A stretch of 64,000 nt of DNA from Peptostreptococcus sp. D1 (lineage in GTDB: Bacteria > Bacillota > Clostridia > Peptostreptococcales > Peptostreptococcaceae). The stretch lies in NCBI RefSeq assembly GCF_900112955.1, contig NZ_FONP01000007.1, positions 45,435 through 109,434 of the forward strand, written 5' to 3'. Under the pieces are notes generated by a model. That model was not told the DNA's origin, did not search any database, and saw nothing but the letters and a program-made list of their open reading frames with translations. The number at the start of each line of letters is the position of its first letter. Within the stretch, counting starts at the first letter, position 1. Positions 27,789-37,081 of this stretch are shown here, in pieces. Made by a program: the position numbers and the translations under genes.

Positions 27789-28568
27789 CTAGATTTTATT
27801 TTTATTTAACTCATCTAATAATTTATCGTTCAATATTTTAATATGAGTCCCCTTCATTCCCAGAGATCTAGATTCTATCACTCCAGCGCTTTCAAATTTT
27901 CTAAGAGCATTTACTATTACAGATCTAGTAATACCTACTTTGTCAGCAATTTTACTCGCTACTAGTAATCCCTCATTTCCACCTAATTCTCTAAATATAT
28001 GTTCAATTGCTTCTAGCTCTGAATATGAAAGTGTACCTATTGCCATCTGAACAACAGTTTTCTTTCTCATATCTTCTTCCATTTCTTCGCTAATAGCTCT
28101 AAGTATTTCAAGACCTACAACTGTTCCGGAATACTCAGCCAATACCAAATCTTCATCAGTAAAAGCAGAATCATATCTGGATAGTATCAAAGTCCCTAAT
28201 CTATCTCCACCACCTAATATTGGAACAACAGTCGTATATTTTTCCAATCTATCATGTTCAAATGGGAAATAGCTTAGTATGTCCTTCCCACTTATATTTT
28301 CCCTAGTTTCCACTATTTTTAATATATTTTGTGTATATTCATAAGGAAATTTTTCTGTCTTTGTATCTTCGTCAAATAGTACAGAGCTATCTTCCGGTGT
28401 TTGCAAATGATAGCCTAGTACCTTTCCCTTTGCGCTTACAATATATACGTTCGAATCTAAAACGTCACCTAGAATACTTGACAATTGATTGAATGAAAGC
28501 GAAGTACCTGCAGTAAGTTGAAGTACTTTGTTAATCCTTCTTGTTTTTGTTAGCAAATTACTAGCCAT
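27789..28568 (-). CDS. codY: GTP- and branched-chain amino acid-sensing regulator CodY
   Basis: 259 residues. The N-terminal GAF domain (about 1-155, starting [17 protein letters not shown]) binds isoleucine and valine. The C-terminal winged helix has [21 protein letters not shown] and ends [15 protein letters not shown]. It represses nutrient-acquisition and virulence genes during growth in rich medium. ATG 28568 has AGGAGG eight bases upstream; the longer frame starts two codons earlier. Confidence 0.97.
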   Translation of the reverse strand: MASNLLTKTRRINKVLQLTAGTSLSFNQLSSILGDVLDSNVYIVSAKGKVLGYHLQTPEDSSVLFDEDTKTEKFPYEYTQNILKIVETRENISGKDILSYFPFEHDRLEKYTTVVPILGGGDRLGTLILSRYDSAFTDEDLVLAEYSGTVVGLEILRAISEEMEEDMRKKTVVQMAIGTLSYSELEAIEHIFRELGGNEGLLVASKIADKVGITRSVIVNALRKFESAGVIESRSLGMKGTHIKILNDKLLDELNKNKI

Positions 28569-28574
28569 AAACAT

Positions 28575-28800
28575 TACCTCCTATTTTTCTAGAAACAATA
28601 TATTTGTTTTATTAACATTTTCTGCCCAATTTGAATCACTTTTTGCAAATTAATTTTTTATCATGTTTACATATTAAAACCATCTTGTATACTAATTGCA
28701 TTCTTAATTTTAAGAGTATCATAAATATCACAATTTTTCAACATTTTTTTACAATTTTAAAAATTTTCTCAATAATATCTTAATTTGGAATTGATTCTTT
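28575..28800. other. codY upstream region
   Basis: About 225 AT-rich bases with no gene. The minus strand has possible promoter pieces around GTATAC-like sequence, but no clear -35/-10 pair, and no good CodY box, was found. Confidence 0.4.
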
Positions 28801-28810
28801 TTATATACAA

Positions 28811-28857
28811 AAGAAAAAACGGGAATTGTTTCATTTTTTAATACAAATCCCGTTTCT
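28811..28857 (-). terminator. Terminator after topA
   Basis: The arms AACGGGAATTGT and ACAAATCCCGTT surround a loop. On the minus strand the stem is followed by TTTTTTC. It lies 35 bases past the topA stop. Confidence 0.85.
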
Positions 28858-28891
28858 CATTTAATTTTTTATTTCTAAAATCGTGGGAATA

Positions 28892-30982
28892 CTAATCTTT
28901 TTTGACTTTTTTCTTTACCTTTGTACTAGCATTTGTCACACATTCAGGATTAGAACAAATACTCTTTGACTCTTTTTTGGAGTTTTTTTCCACCATATAT
29001 GCTCCACATGACTCGCAAACCTCACCAGTAGGCTTATTCCATTCTACAAAATCACAGTTTGGATAATTACTACACCCATAGAATGCCCTACCAGATTTTG
29101 TTTTCCTAATAATTACATCGCCATCGTTACATTTTGGACATTTAACACCAAGCTTTTCTACAATTGGCTTTGTAAACTTGCATTCAGGATATTTTTTACA
29201 AGCCATAAACTTTCCAAATCGTCCATGCTTTATCACCATATTAGAACCACATAATTCACACTTTTCATCTACTTCAATATCCATATTTATTTTCTCAATA
29301 TTTTCAAGAGCTGTCTTTATAGATGATTCCAATGGCTCATATGCCTCTTGTATAACCTTTTTCCACTGCACCTCACCATCTTCCACCTCATCAAGTAGAG
29401 TTTCTAGCCTAGCTGTGAAATCTACATCTGTAAGCATCTCAAAATTATCTTCCAAAATTTCGGTAACAATTGTCCCTAATTCAGTTGGTTTTATAGATTG
29501 ACCTTCTTTTTCGACATATCCTCTTGTCAAAATAGTACCAATAGTAGGAGCATATGTAGATGGTCTTCCAATCCCCAGCTCTTCAAGAGTCTTTACCAAG
29601 CTTGCCTCGGTATATCTGGCTGGTGGTTGGGTAAAATGCTGCTTTGGGATAATTTCAGAAATATCAAGCTTGTCTCCGATCTCAATTTGCGGAAGAATCT
29701 TGTCATCTCTATCAGTAAAATTGTATATCCTTGTATAACCATCGAAAATCTGCTTTGATCCAGTCGCTTTAAATACATAGTTATCTATTTTACATTCTAT
29801 TGATATATTTTCATATATAGCATCTGCCATTTGACTTGCAACAAATCTTCTCCATATCAAATTATAAAGCTTATATTGATCCTTAGATAATGACGATTTT
29901 ATCTTGTCTGGCTCTCTGTTAACAGATGTAGGTCTTATCGCCTCGTGAGCGTCTTGAGCATTCTTTTTTGTCTTTTGAGTAGATTTCTTATCTCCAATGT
30001 GATAATTATCTCCAAAAGCAGAATAAATGTATTTTTTTGATGCCTCTTTCGCCTCATCTGATATTCTTTGAGAATCCGTTCTGATGTAGGAAATCAAACC
30101 AATAGTTCCTTCACCGCTGATATCAATTCCTTCATATAGCTCCTGAGCAATTTTCATAGCTTTTTTTGTAGTAAAGCCTAACCTGTTTACTGCTTCTTGT
30201 TGCAGCATAGAAGTCGTAAAAGGCTTAACAGCAGATCTTCGTCTTATTTTCGTATCGATGCTCGAAACTAAAAGCTGTCTATTTTTTATTTTACATATTA
30301 TGGCACTTACATCAGCTTCGTTATTCAAATCAACTTTATCTGTATCAATACCGTAAAAACTAAAATCGACATCAGTGTCCCTTACATTTGAAATAACATT
30401 TAAAGACCAATACTCTGTTGGAACAAATTCATTTATTTCTTTCTCTCTATCACAAATTATTTTTGTCGTAACAGACTGTACTCTGCCAGCACTCAGACCT
30501 CTTCTGACCTTCTGCCATAAAACTGGACTTATCTGGTATCCCAACAGTCTATCTAATACTCTTCTCGCTTGTTGTGCATCAATCAAATTATGATTCAGCT
30601 TTCTCGGTTGCTTTATAGACCTTTTTATCGTATCCTTTGTTATTTCATTAAACTCAATTCTACAGTCCGAATCAGAATCGATTCCCAAAATATAGGACAA
30701 ATGCCAAGAAATAGCCTCACCTTCTCTATCAGGATCGGTTGCAAGATATATTTTAGTCGCCTTTTTGGCTTCTTTTTTAAGCTCTTTTATTATATCTCCT
30801 TTTCCCCTAATATTAATATATTCGGGTTCAAAGTTATTTTCTATATCAACACCAAGCCTACTTTTTGGCAAATCTCTTATATGACCAACTGATGCCTTCA
30901 CAGAGTAGTGGCTCTTTCCTAAAAATTTTTCAATTGTTTTTGCCTTTGCGGGGGACTCTACTATTACTAAAGCCTTTGGCAC
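28892..30982 (-). CDS. topA: DNA topoisomerase I
   Basis: 696 residues. Type IA topoisomerase that relaxes negative supercoils. The Toprim domain has VIVESPAKAKTIEKFLG and ATDPDREGEAISWHL; the active tyrosine is in LISYIRTDSQRIS. Three C-terminal zinc-ribbon units follow: CELCG...CKKYPEC, CPKC...CSNYPNC and CESCG...CSNPEC. The start is a GTG at 30982, eight bases after GGAGG, a site that lies within the last codons of dprA. A frame from 30997 is open but starts before that site. Confidence 0.96.
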   Translation of the reverse strand: MPKALVIVESPAKAKTIEKFLGKSHYSVKASVGHIRDLPKSRLGVDIENNFEPEYINIRGKGDIIKELKKEAKKATKIYLATDPDREGEAISWHLSYILGIDSDSDCRIEFNEITKDTIKRSIKQPRKLNHNLIDAQQARRVLDRLLGYQISPVLWQKVRRGLSAGRVQSVTTKIICDREKEINEFVPTEYWSLNVISNVRDTDVDFSFYGIDTDKVDLNNEADVSAIICKIKNRQLLVSSIDTKIRRRSAVKPFTTSMLQQEAVNRLGFTTKKAMKIAQELYEGIDISGEGTIGLISYIRTDSQRISDEAKEASKKYIYSAFGDNYHIGDKKSTQKTKKNAQDAHEAIRPTSVNREPDKIKSSLSKDQYKLYNLIWRRFVASQMADAIYENISIECKIDNYVFKATGSKQIFDGYTRIYNFTDRDDKILPQIEIGDKLDISEIIPKQHFTQPPARYTEASLVKTLEELGIGRPSTYAPTIGTILTRGYVEKEGQSIKPTELGTIVTEILEDNFEMLTDVDFTARLETLLDEVEDGEVQWKKVIQEAYEPLESSIKTALENIEKINMDIEVDEKCELCGSNMVIKHGRFGKFMACKKYPECKFTKPIVEKLGVKCPKCNDGDVIIRKTKSGRAFYGCSNYPNCDFVEWNKPTGEVCESCGAYMVEKNSKKESKSICSNPECVTNASTKVKKKVKKD

Positions 30983-30996
30983 AAGGAACACCTCCA

Positions 30997-32178
30997 TTAT
31001 AATATATTGGGTGCGTATCTATTGAAGCCTTGTTCTACTACCAAGTCCAAAATCAAAAGCTTTTCTACTATATATGTAACTTCACTTATGCCATATCCAC
31101 TGATTAAGGAAATTTGTTCAATATCTATCGCTCCTCTTGATGATATAATGTCGAAAATAGCTCTTTCTTCAATTGAAATCACATTATCCGAAATATCATC
31201 AAGCAATATATTATCACAACTTGTATTAGTATTTCCACTATTTTTTAAAAATAATTTGTTTTTCTCAATAAATAATTCTTCTTTTTTTTCAAATATTTCG
31301 TAGTCCTCTAAAATATTTTCGACTTTTCGAACAGATTTGGCTCCTTGTGCTATCAGTTCATTGCAACCGCCGCTTAGAGAAGAAAAAATACTACCTGGAA
31401 CTGCATACACATTTCTATCCTGTTGCAGTGCACAGTCTGCAGTAATTAATGCCCCACTTTTTTCCTCTGCCTCTACAACTATGACACCAGAGCAAAGTCC
31501 GCTTATTATTCTGTTTCTTACAGCAAAATGGTAGGATTGAGTAGCCTCATCGAAATTATGCTCTGATAGAATCAATCCTCCACTCTCTATTATTTCTGAA
31601 TACAACGCTTTATTCTCTAATGGATATATTTTATCTATATTGGTTCCAAGTACGGCTATTGTCTTTCCTCCTGAATCCACACAATATTTATGAGCATAAT
31701 AATCTACATTTTTAGCCATACCACTCACAACGACAAATCCATATTTCGACAACGATGATGAAAAATATTTTGTTGCATTTTTTCCATATTCTGTACCCTT
31801 TCTAGAGCCCACTATTGCAATTTTTTTATACATATCACTTATTATATTGATATTTCCTCTATAATAAAGAACATAGGGTGGATCATAGATTTGTTTCAAG
31901 CATTCAGGATACATACTATCGTCAATTGTAATGTAAGAAATATTTCTTTTATTCATCTCGTGCTTTAAATCAACCAAATTAGTTAAAAAAGAAGAGTATT
32001 TTTTAATTTTGTTTTTTATTTTTGGTGACATATTCTCGTCAGCCATTATTTTTTCCAATAAAGCTGCTATTTGAGAGATATCATTGAAGTAATCATGATA
32101 AGCTTCTCTAATATGCTTCATCTGCTCACATGAAATTTTACAATAAGAATTAGCCCAAAGGTAGAAATCTCTAACCAT
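30997..32178 (-). CDS. dprA: DNA processing protein DprA/Smf
   Basis: 393 residues. Loads RecA onto incoming single-stranded DNA during natural transformation. The Rossmann-like core has AIVGSRKGTEYGKNA, AVLGTNIDKIYPLENK, SYHFAVRNRIISGL and EKSGALITADCALQQ. The N-terminal region (about 1-95) and a C-terminal winged helix (about 335-390) flank it. Sits in the usual rnhB...comM-dprA-topA order. With comM nearby, competence is possible, but many non-competent Firmicutes keep it. Confidence 0.95.
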   Translation of the reverse strand: MVRDFYLWANSYCKISCEQMKHIREAYHDYFNDISQIAALLEKIMADENMSPKIKNKIKKYSSFLTNLVDLKHEMNKRNISYITIDDSMYPECLKQIYDPPYVLYYRGNINIISDMYKKIAIVGSRKGTEYGKNATKYFSSSLSKYGFVVVSGMAKNVDYYAHKYCVDSGGKTIAVLGTNIDKIYPLENKALYSEIIESGGLILSEHNFDEATQSYHFAVRNRIISGLCSGVIVVEAEEKSGALITADCALQQDRNVYAVPGSIFSSLSGGCNELIAQGAKSVRKVENILEDYEIFEKKEELFIEKNKLFLKNSGNTNTSCDNILLDDISDNVISIEERAIFDIISSRGAIDIEQISLISGYGISEVTYIVEKLLILDLVVEQGFNRYAPNIL

Positions 32179-32202
32179 AAATACCTCCTAGTTCTACTTT
32201 AT

Positions 32203-32300
32203 TTCCTATAAATTTGCTTCCCACATTTATTTTCTACAATAATTTATTTCCACAATAATTTATTTTCTACAAATTTATTTCCTACAATTTTTTCCAGCGA
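32203..32300. repeat. AT-rich tandem repeat between comM and dprA
   Basis: About five decayed copies of TTTATTTYCTACAATAA-like units. No coding potential; the fifth copy abuts the end region of comM. Confidence 0.6.
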
Positions 32301-32332
32301 AAAATAATCCCAATTCACCTAATACAAAATTT

Positions 32333-33931
32333 TTAACCTCTTGAAAAATATTTGTAATATGCCCGTCTATACGAAAAAGCCTCCATAATATCCTTCTCAT
32401 CTACGTCTTTGCTATTTCGCAAATCCGCAATTGTTCTTGAAACCTTGAGAATTTTTATATACGATCTATTGTTCAGCCCATATTTTCTATAAATCATCTG
32501 GATTGTCTTTTCTGCCTTACCAGTCAACTCGCAATACCTAATGGCCTGCTCCGTAGACATCTGGGAATTTAAGTCAATATTTGTACTTCTAAATCTATCC
32601 AATTGAATTTTTCTTGCGACCTCAATTCTATTTTTGATAGTTATAGAATCTTCCTCCTCTTTCTTTGATGATATATCCTCATAATCTATTTCACTCACCT
32701 CAGAAAAAAGATCTATCCTATCCAGAATAGGTCCAGATATTTTACCTCTATATTTATCAATTTCAGATTGACGGCAAATACATTTTTTACTACTGTTATA
32801 AAAACCACACGAACATGGATTCATACTTGCAATAAAAATAAAGTCAGATGGATAGGTTATATTGTAATTTAATCTGGATATATTTATACATCCATCCTCT
32901 AAGGGCTGTCTCAGAGCCTCGATCGTATTTCTATCAAACTCAGGCAATTCATCAAAAAACAAAATACCCTTATGTGCTAATGTAATTTCTCCCAGCATTG
33001 CTTTTGCACCACCACCGATAATTGATATTTTGGTCGCGCTATGATGAGGCTGTCTAAAGGGTCGATTTTTAACAAGTCCAATAGAGCTTCGATTTAATCC
33101 AGCCGAGCTCATTATTCTTGTAATTACAATGGAATCATCTCTATTAGGCTTTGGTAAAATCCCTTTCATCGCCTTTGCTATCATAGTTTTACCTGTTCCT
33201 GGTGGTCCTATCATCAGCATATTGTGACCTCCCGCAACAGAAATTTCTGCACATCTTTTGGTAACCTTGTTCCCCTTTATCTCTTCAAAATCTATATTTA
33301 TTTCATTTTCTTTATTTTTTTCTAAATTTTTGTAATGATTTAGATTTACAAAAAATTGTTTTCTATTCTTAACTAGTATTTCATCCTTTCTTTTTTTAAT
33401 AAAATCCTTTTTTTTAAAATCTGACATATTAATTATATCAACACAATCTCTAACTGATTTTACTGGAACGATTTCAATAGAATCTATCTCGCTGCATTCA
33501 AGATAATTATCAGCAGGAATATACACCCTTTTAATTTTCTTTTCACACATCGACAGTACAATTGAAAAAATCCCCTCCATACTTCTTAGATTTCCGTCTA
33601 GAGATAATTCACCTAGAAAAACGCTATTTTCTATATCATTGTTTTTTTTATTTAAATACTCGGATAATATACCAATGCAAATACCCAAATCTAAATAAGA
33701 TCCATCCTTCTTCAAATCCGCGGGTGATAGATTCACGACTATCCTGTTTAATGGGAATACGTAACCACTATTGATAACAGCAGATTTCACTCTCTCTTTT
33801 GATTCCTTGACTTCTGTTCCTGCAAGTCCAACTATACTGAAAATCGGCATTCCTCTGGATATATCTACTTCAATGTCAATTGGAATTCCACCTATTCCAT
33901 ATAATATTCCTGATTTAGTTTTATTTATCAA
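32333..33931 (-). CDS. comM: YifB/ComM-family Mg chelatase-like AAA+ ATPase
   Basis: 532 residues. The N-terminal Lon-like S5 fold (about 1-165, with GLAGTEVKESKERVKSA and NLSPADLKKDGSYLDL) is followed by an AAA+ module with Walker A IGPPGTGKTMIAKAM, Walker B ILFFDELPEF and a cysteine cluster CSCGFYNSSKKCIC. ComM acts as a branch-migration helicase during transformation in Gram-negatives; the role in Clostridia is inferred. The start overlaps the end of yraN by four bases, showing coupling. Confidence 0.93.
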   Translation of the reverse strand: MINKTKSGILYGIGGIPIDIEVDISRGMPIFSIVGLAGTEVKESKERVKSAVINSGYVFPLNRIVVNLSPADLKKDGSYLDLGICIGILSEYLNKKNNDIENSVFLGELSLDGNLRSMEGIFSIVLSMCEKKIKRVYIPADNYLECSEIDSIEIVPVKSVRDCVDIINMSDFKKKDFIKKRKDEILVKNRKQFFVNLNHYKNLEKNKENEINIDFEEIKGNKVTKRCAEISVAGGHNMLMIGPPGTGKTMIAKAMKGILPKPNRDDSIVITRIMSSAGLNRSSIGLVKNRPFRQPHHSATKISIIGGGAKAMLGEITLAHKGILFFDELPEFDRNTIEALRQPLEDGCINISRLNYNITYPSDFIFIASMNPCSCGFYNSSKKCICRQSEIDKYRGKISGPILDRIDLFSEVSEIDYEDISSKKEEEDSITIKNRIEVARKIQLDRFRSTNIDLNSQMSTEQAIRYCELTGKAEKTIQMIYRKYGLNNRSYIKILKVSRTIADLRNSKDVDEKDIMEAFSYRRAYYKYFSRG

Positions 33932-34302
33932 TGAAATCCACCACCTATATAAGCATCTTTGATATGCCTTATTTTTTTCTGATGATACATAACCTCAAAA
34001 ACATCAAATCTTATGTCCACATTTATTATTTTTTTATTTGATATATATGCTTTCGCAACAGCTAATATTTTGTTCATTTTTCTCCTATCGACAGCTTCCC
34101 TTGGCTCTCCAAATTTGTTAGAGGTTCTAGTTTTTACCTCGCCAAAAACTAGTGTATTACCATCGACAAATATTATATCTATTTCTCCAAGCCTATTCCT
34201 ATAATTCCTTTCCAAAACAATGTGGTTAGTCCGTTCAAGATACAATGATACGGCATCTTCACCAATTTTACCTATTTCATAATTACTTAAATGCTTTTGC
34301 AT
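33928..34302 (-). CDS. YraN family protein (UPF0102)
   Basis: 124 residues with an endonuclease-like fold: IGKIGEDAVSLYLE near the N-terminus and GEIDIIFVDGNTLVFGEVKTR, with Asp and the E-x-K pattern of PD-(D/E)XK nucleases. Exact function is unknown. It overlaps comM by four bases, the standard pairing. Confidence 0.9.
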   Translation of the reverse strand: MQKHLSNYEIGKIGEDAVSLYLERTNHIVLERNYRNRLGEIDIIFVDGNTLVFGEVKTRTSNKFGEPREAVDRRKMNKILAVAKAYISNKKIINVDIRFDVFEVMYHQKKIRHIKDAYIGGGFH

Positions 34303-34486
34303 ACAAACTCCTCATGTAACACAATTATTTATAGTCAAATATCGACTAAAATTTAGTTTTAAATATTTTCAAAATGTATTTATATGATTTTTATTCTATA
34401 TTTATACTATGTTTATACTGTATTTATATTATTTTTATCTACTTATGTATTATAGGCAAAAAATAATAAAAATAGACAAAATAAAA

Positions 34487-34539
34487 CCACCACATTTCAC
34501 AAAATAATGATATTATATCAAAAAAGTGAAATGTGATGG
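34487..34539 (-). terminator. Terminator after the glyoxalase gene
   Basis: The 14-base arms CCACCACATTTCAC (34487-34500) and GTGAAATGTGATGG (34526-34539) pair with one wobble. The minus strand continues TTTTATTTTG. The rest of the gap 34303-34486 is AT-rich without a gene. Confidence 0.85.
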
Positions 34540-34562
34540 CTAAATAGCCTATTATTTAATTT

Positions 34563-34931
34563 TTAAAATCTATCCGCAGGCAATATTTCAATCCAGTATC
34601 CATCAGGATCCACAATGAAATATATCCCCATCTTTTCGTTCTCAAATATCACGATACCCATATCCTTGTGCTTCTGGTATACCTCATCATATCTATCAGT
34701 AGTAAATGCCAGATGGAACTCACATTCCCCCAGATTATATGATTTAGTTCTATCTTTAAGCCAAGTCAATTCCAAAGTAAAATCAGTTTTACCATCACCT
34801 AAATATACTAATTTATAGGATCCATCTTCAGCTACCTTTTCCTTTACAGGCTTTAAGCCAAGGCTTTCATCATAAAATTTCAAGCTTCTTTCCAGATCTA
34901 ATACATTAAAATTAAAATGTGAAAATCTCAT
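34563..34931 (-). CDS. Glyoxalase/VOC family protein (lactoylglutathione lyase-like)
   Basis: 122 residues, two beta-alpha-beta-beta-beta units. The likely metal ligands are the His in RFSHFNFNV, the Glu in TLELTWL, the His in CEFHLAF and the Glu in YWIEILP, all at family positions. It would isomerise a methylglyoxal-thiol adduct or a related substrate. ATG 34931 has GGAG nine bases upstream; upstream in-frame codons fall inside the preceding gene. Cotranscribed with the FMN oxidase. Confidence 0.88.
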   Translation of the reverse strand: MRFSHFNFNVLDLERSLKFYDESLGLKPVKEKVAEDGSYKLVYLGDGKTDFTLELTWLKDRTKSYNLGECEFHLAFTTDRYDEVYQKHKDMGIVIFENEKMGIYFIVDPDGYWIEILPADRF

Positions 34932-34950
34932 AAAATCCATCTCCTTCTCT

Positions 34951-36006
34951 TTAGCTACAGCAACAGCAGTCATCGCCAAATAAAACTCGCTTATCTATTG
35001 AGTCTAAATTTTGACATCCAGTCAATATCATAGCTCCTTCTAAATCGGCTTTTACTCTTTCAAGATATAGTTCTACACCGTCAGTCTGACCACCTAGTGA
35101 TGCTGTTACAAATGGTCTCCCTATTAGACATGCATCTGCACCAAGAGCAAGCATTTTTAAAACATCTACACCAGTTCTAATACCACCATCAACAAACACT
35201 TTTATTCTTTTGTCAACTGCTCTGGCAATACCTTCTAGCACATCCGCAGTACCCGGAGTGTAATCCTGAACTCTGCCACCATGATTTGACACCACGATAC
35301 CATAAACTCCCGCCTCAACTGCCATCAAAGCCTCATCCGGTGTCATAATTCCCTTCAAAATAAAAGGAAGACTTGTTGATTCAACCAATTCTTTTATTTC
35401 AGCTACAGATTTTGCCTTTACAGGTGTACCATGAATATTCAACGTAATCAAACCACAAGCGTCAATGTCAACACCGATGGCAATAGCACCAGCCTTCTCT
35501 GCCGCCTTTATTTTACTTATAATATTTTCATTTTCCCAAGGCTTAATAAATACAATCCCATTACCATCGTACTGCTTTAATACTTCGAGATTATCAAGCA
35601 AGAACTGAGGTATCGCTGTATCACCGACCATAGCTATCGTATTTTTATTTTTACATCCAGCCACAACTGGTTCAATATATTCTTTTTCAGTAAGCTGACC
35701 GCCCATGTTTAAAGTAGTCCCTGTGATAGGTGCTGCCATAACAGGTAAATCAAGCGTTCTGCCAAAAAGCTCTATGGATGTATCCGGATTTTCAACATTG
35801 TGAATTGTCCTCATATTTATCTTTATTCTGTCGAGAGCTTTGACGTTTTCTATAAAGGAATTGCCCGTTCCTTTGCCACCCATTCCTGGTACTTCACCAC
35901 GACAAGCAATACCGTCACATACCCGACAAACCTTACAGGATCCATTAAACTTAATTTTAGCATTTTTAAGAACTTCATCATAAGTCATAGTTATTTTTTC
36001 ACTCAT
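34951..36006 (-). CDS. FMN-dependent alpha-hydroxy-acid dehydrogenase family protein
   Basis: 351 residues, TIM-barrel flavoprotein of the lactate oxidase/glycolate oxidase family. Motifs are MAAPITGTTLNMGG, GIVVSNHGGRVQDY (catalytic His), FVDGGIRTGVDVLKMLALGAD and LIGRPF. Unusual are an N-terminal cysteine cluster CKVCRVCDGIAC (about residues 24-35) and a C-terminal CCCCS, which could bind a metal or Fe-S cluster. It may oxidise lactate or another 2-hydroxy acid with a non-oxygen acceptor. Paired with a glyoxalase, which suggests methylglyoxal-lactate metabolism (inference). Confidence 0.85.
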   Translation of the reverse strand: MSEKITMTYDEVLKNAKIKFNGSCKVCRVCDGIACRGEVPGMGGKGTGNSFIENVKALDRIKINMRTIHNVENPDTSIELFGRTLDLPVMAAPITGTTLNMGGQLTEKEYIEPVVAGCKNKNTIAMVGDTAIPQFLLDNLEVLKQYDGNGIVFIKPWENENIISKIKAAEKAGAIAIGVDIDACGLITLNIHGTPVKAKSVAEIKELVESTSLPFILKGIMTPDEALMAVEAGVYGIVVSNHGGRVQDYTPGTADVLEGIARAVDKRIKVFVDGGIRTGVDVLKMLALGADACLIGRPFVTASLGGQTDGVELYLERVKADLEGAMILTGCQNLDSIDKRVLFGDDCCCCS

Positions 36007-36051
36007 AATATCCACCTTCTATATATAAAATTCACATTAAATATAATTATA

Positions 36052-36972
36052 CTACTTTCTCACATTTTTTTCATCGAAAAATTCTGTAAAATTCTTTAGA
36101 AAGCTCAATCTATGAATGCTTGTAATACCATATTTTTTTATAGCCTCATAATGCCCCTCTGTTCCATAGCCCTTATTTGATGAAAAACTGTACTCTGGGA
36201 ACCTTTTATCATACTCATACATCAGCCTATCTCTAGTCACCTTAGCCAAAATGCTTGCAGATGCTATTGAAATTGATTTTGAATCTCCTTTTATTAGAGA
36301 TTCCTGTCTCATATCCATATTCGGTATAATAACAGCATCATTTATCAGATAATCAGGCTTATATTTCAATTTATCTATCGCCCTTTTCATCGCAATATAT
36401 GTGGCATTTAGAATATTATGCTCGTCGATTTCATCAGGAGTAGCAACGCCAATCCCATAATCATATGCTTTCTCTTTAATAATATCAAATAGCTCTTCTC
36501 TGTTTTTTTCAGAAAGCTTTTTTGAATCATTTATCTTGTTTATTCTTATTGGACCCTTATAAACAACGACTGCAGCAACCACCGGTCCTGCCAACGGTCC
36601 TCGTCCTGCCTCATCAACACCGCCAATTATCTTAAAGCCATTTTTCCTCGCTCTATTCTCATACTGATTAAGCATATCTAGTCTATTTATTTCAGACAAA
36701 TATTTTTGTTTTTTTATCTCAAGCTTTTGAGCAATATCAATTACAGATTTTCTATCATCATTTTTTATGCAATCAGCAAAGCGATCAATCAGTTCCAAAT
36801 AAGCACTTGTATCATTATCATTAATAGTATCCAAAGAAATTGAGCTATATAATTCCTTAACTGTAGATACCTTAATAGATTTATACGATTTTGTCTCATT
36901 ATCTAAATTGGAAATATTGTAATATTCTTTTGTCAGCTCATCAAGCAGCCTCTTATCCATAATTTGCTCCAT
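36052..36972 (-). CDS. rnhB: Ribonuclease HII
   Basis: 306 residues. Removes ribonucleotides and RNA primers from DNA. The catalytic motif is GGVDEAGRGPLAGPVVAA near residue 117, followed by NDSKKLSEKNREEL and SIASASILAKVTRDRLM. The N-terminal extension of about 110 residues is longer than in most RNase HII and is helical and charged. Either ATG 36972 (GGAGG very close) or ATG 36960 (GGAG six bases upstream) may be used. Follows rbgA. Confidence 0.94.
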   Translation of the reverse strand: MEQIMDKRLLDELTKEYYNISNLDNETKSYKSIKVSTVKELYSSISLDTINDNDTSAYLELIDRFADCIKNDDRKSVIDIAQKLEIKKQKYLSEINRLDMLNQYENRARKNGFKIIGGVDEAGRGPLAGPVVAAVVVYKGPIRINKINDSKKLSEKNREELFDIIKEKAYDYGIGVATPDEIDEHNILNATYIAMKRAIDKLKYKPDYLINDAVIIPNMDMRQESLIKGDSKSISIASASILAKVTRDRLMYEYDKRFPEYSFSSNKGYGTEGHYEAIKKYGITSIHRLSFLKNFTEFFDEKNVRK

Positions 36973-36989
36973 TACCCTCCATTAATTTA

Positions 36990-37080
36990 GTCAATTATTT
37001 TGATTAATCATTTTAAATTCAACTTAATTAAATTGTTTTTATTTTAACTTAATTAAATCATTTCAAATTCATTAATATTA
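36990..37080. repeat. AT-rich repeat between rbgA and rnhB
   Basis: Units like TTTTAACTTAATTAAAT and AATTCAACTTAATTAAAT recur two or three times. No gene is seen. Confidence 0.5.
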
Positions 37081-37081
37081 A

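Noticed and set aside
28610..28660. A possible CodY box upstream of codY
   Set aside because: The best candidate around CAGAAAATG has about five mismatches to the 15-base consensus and is not convincing.
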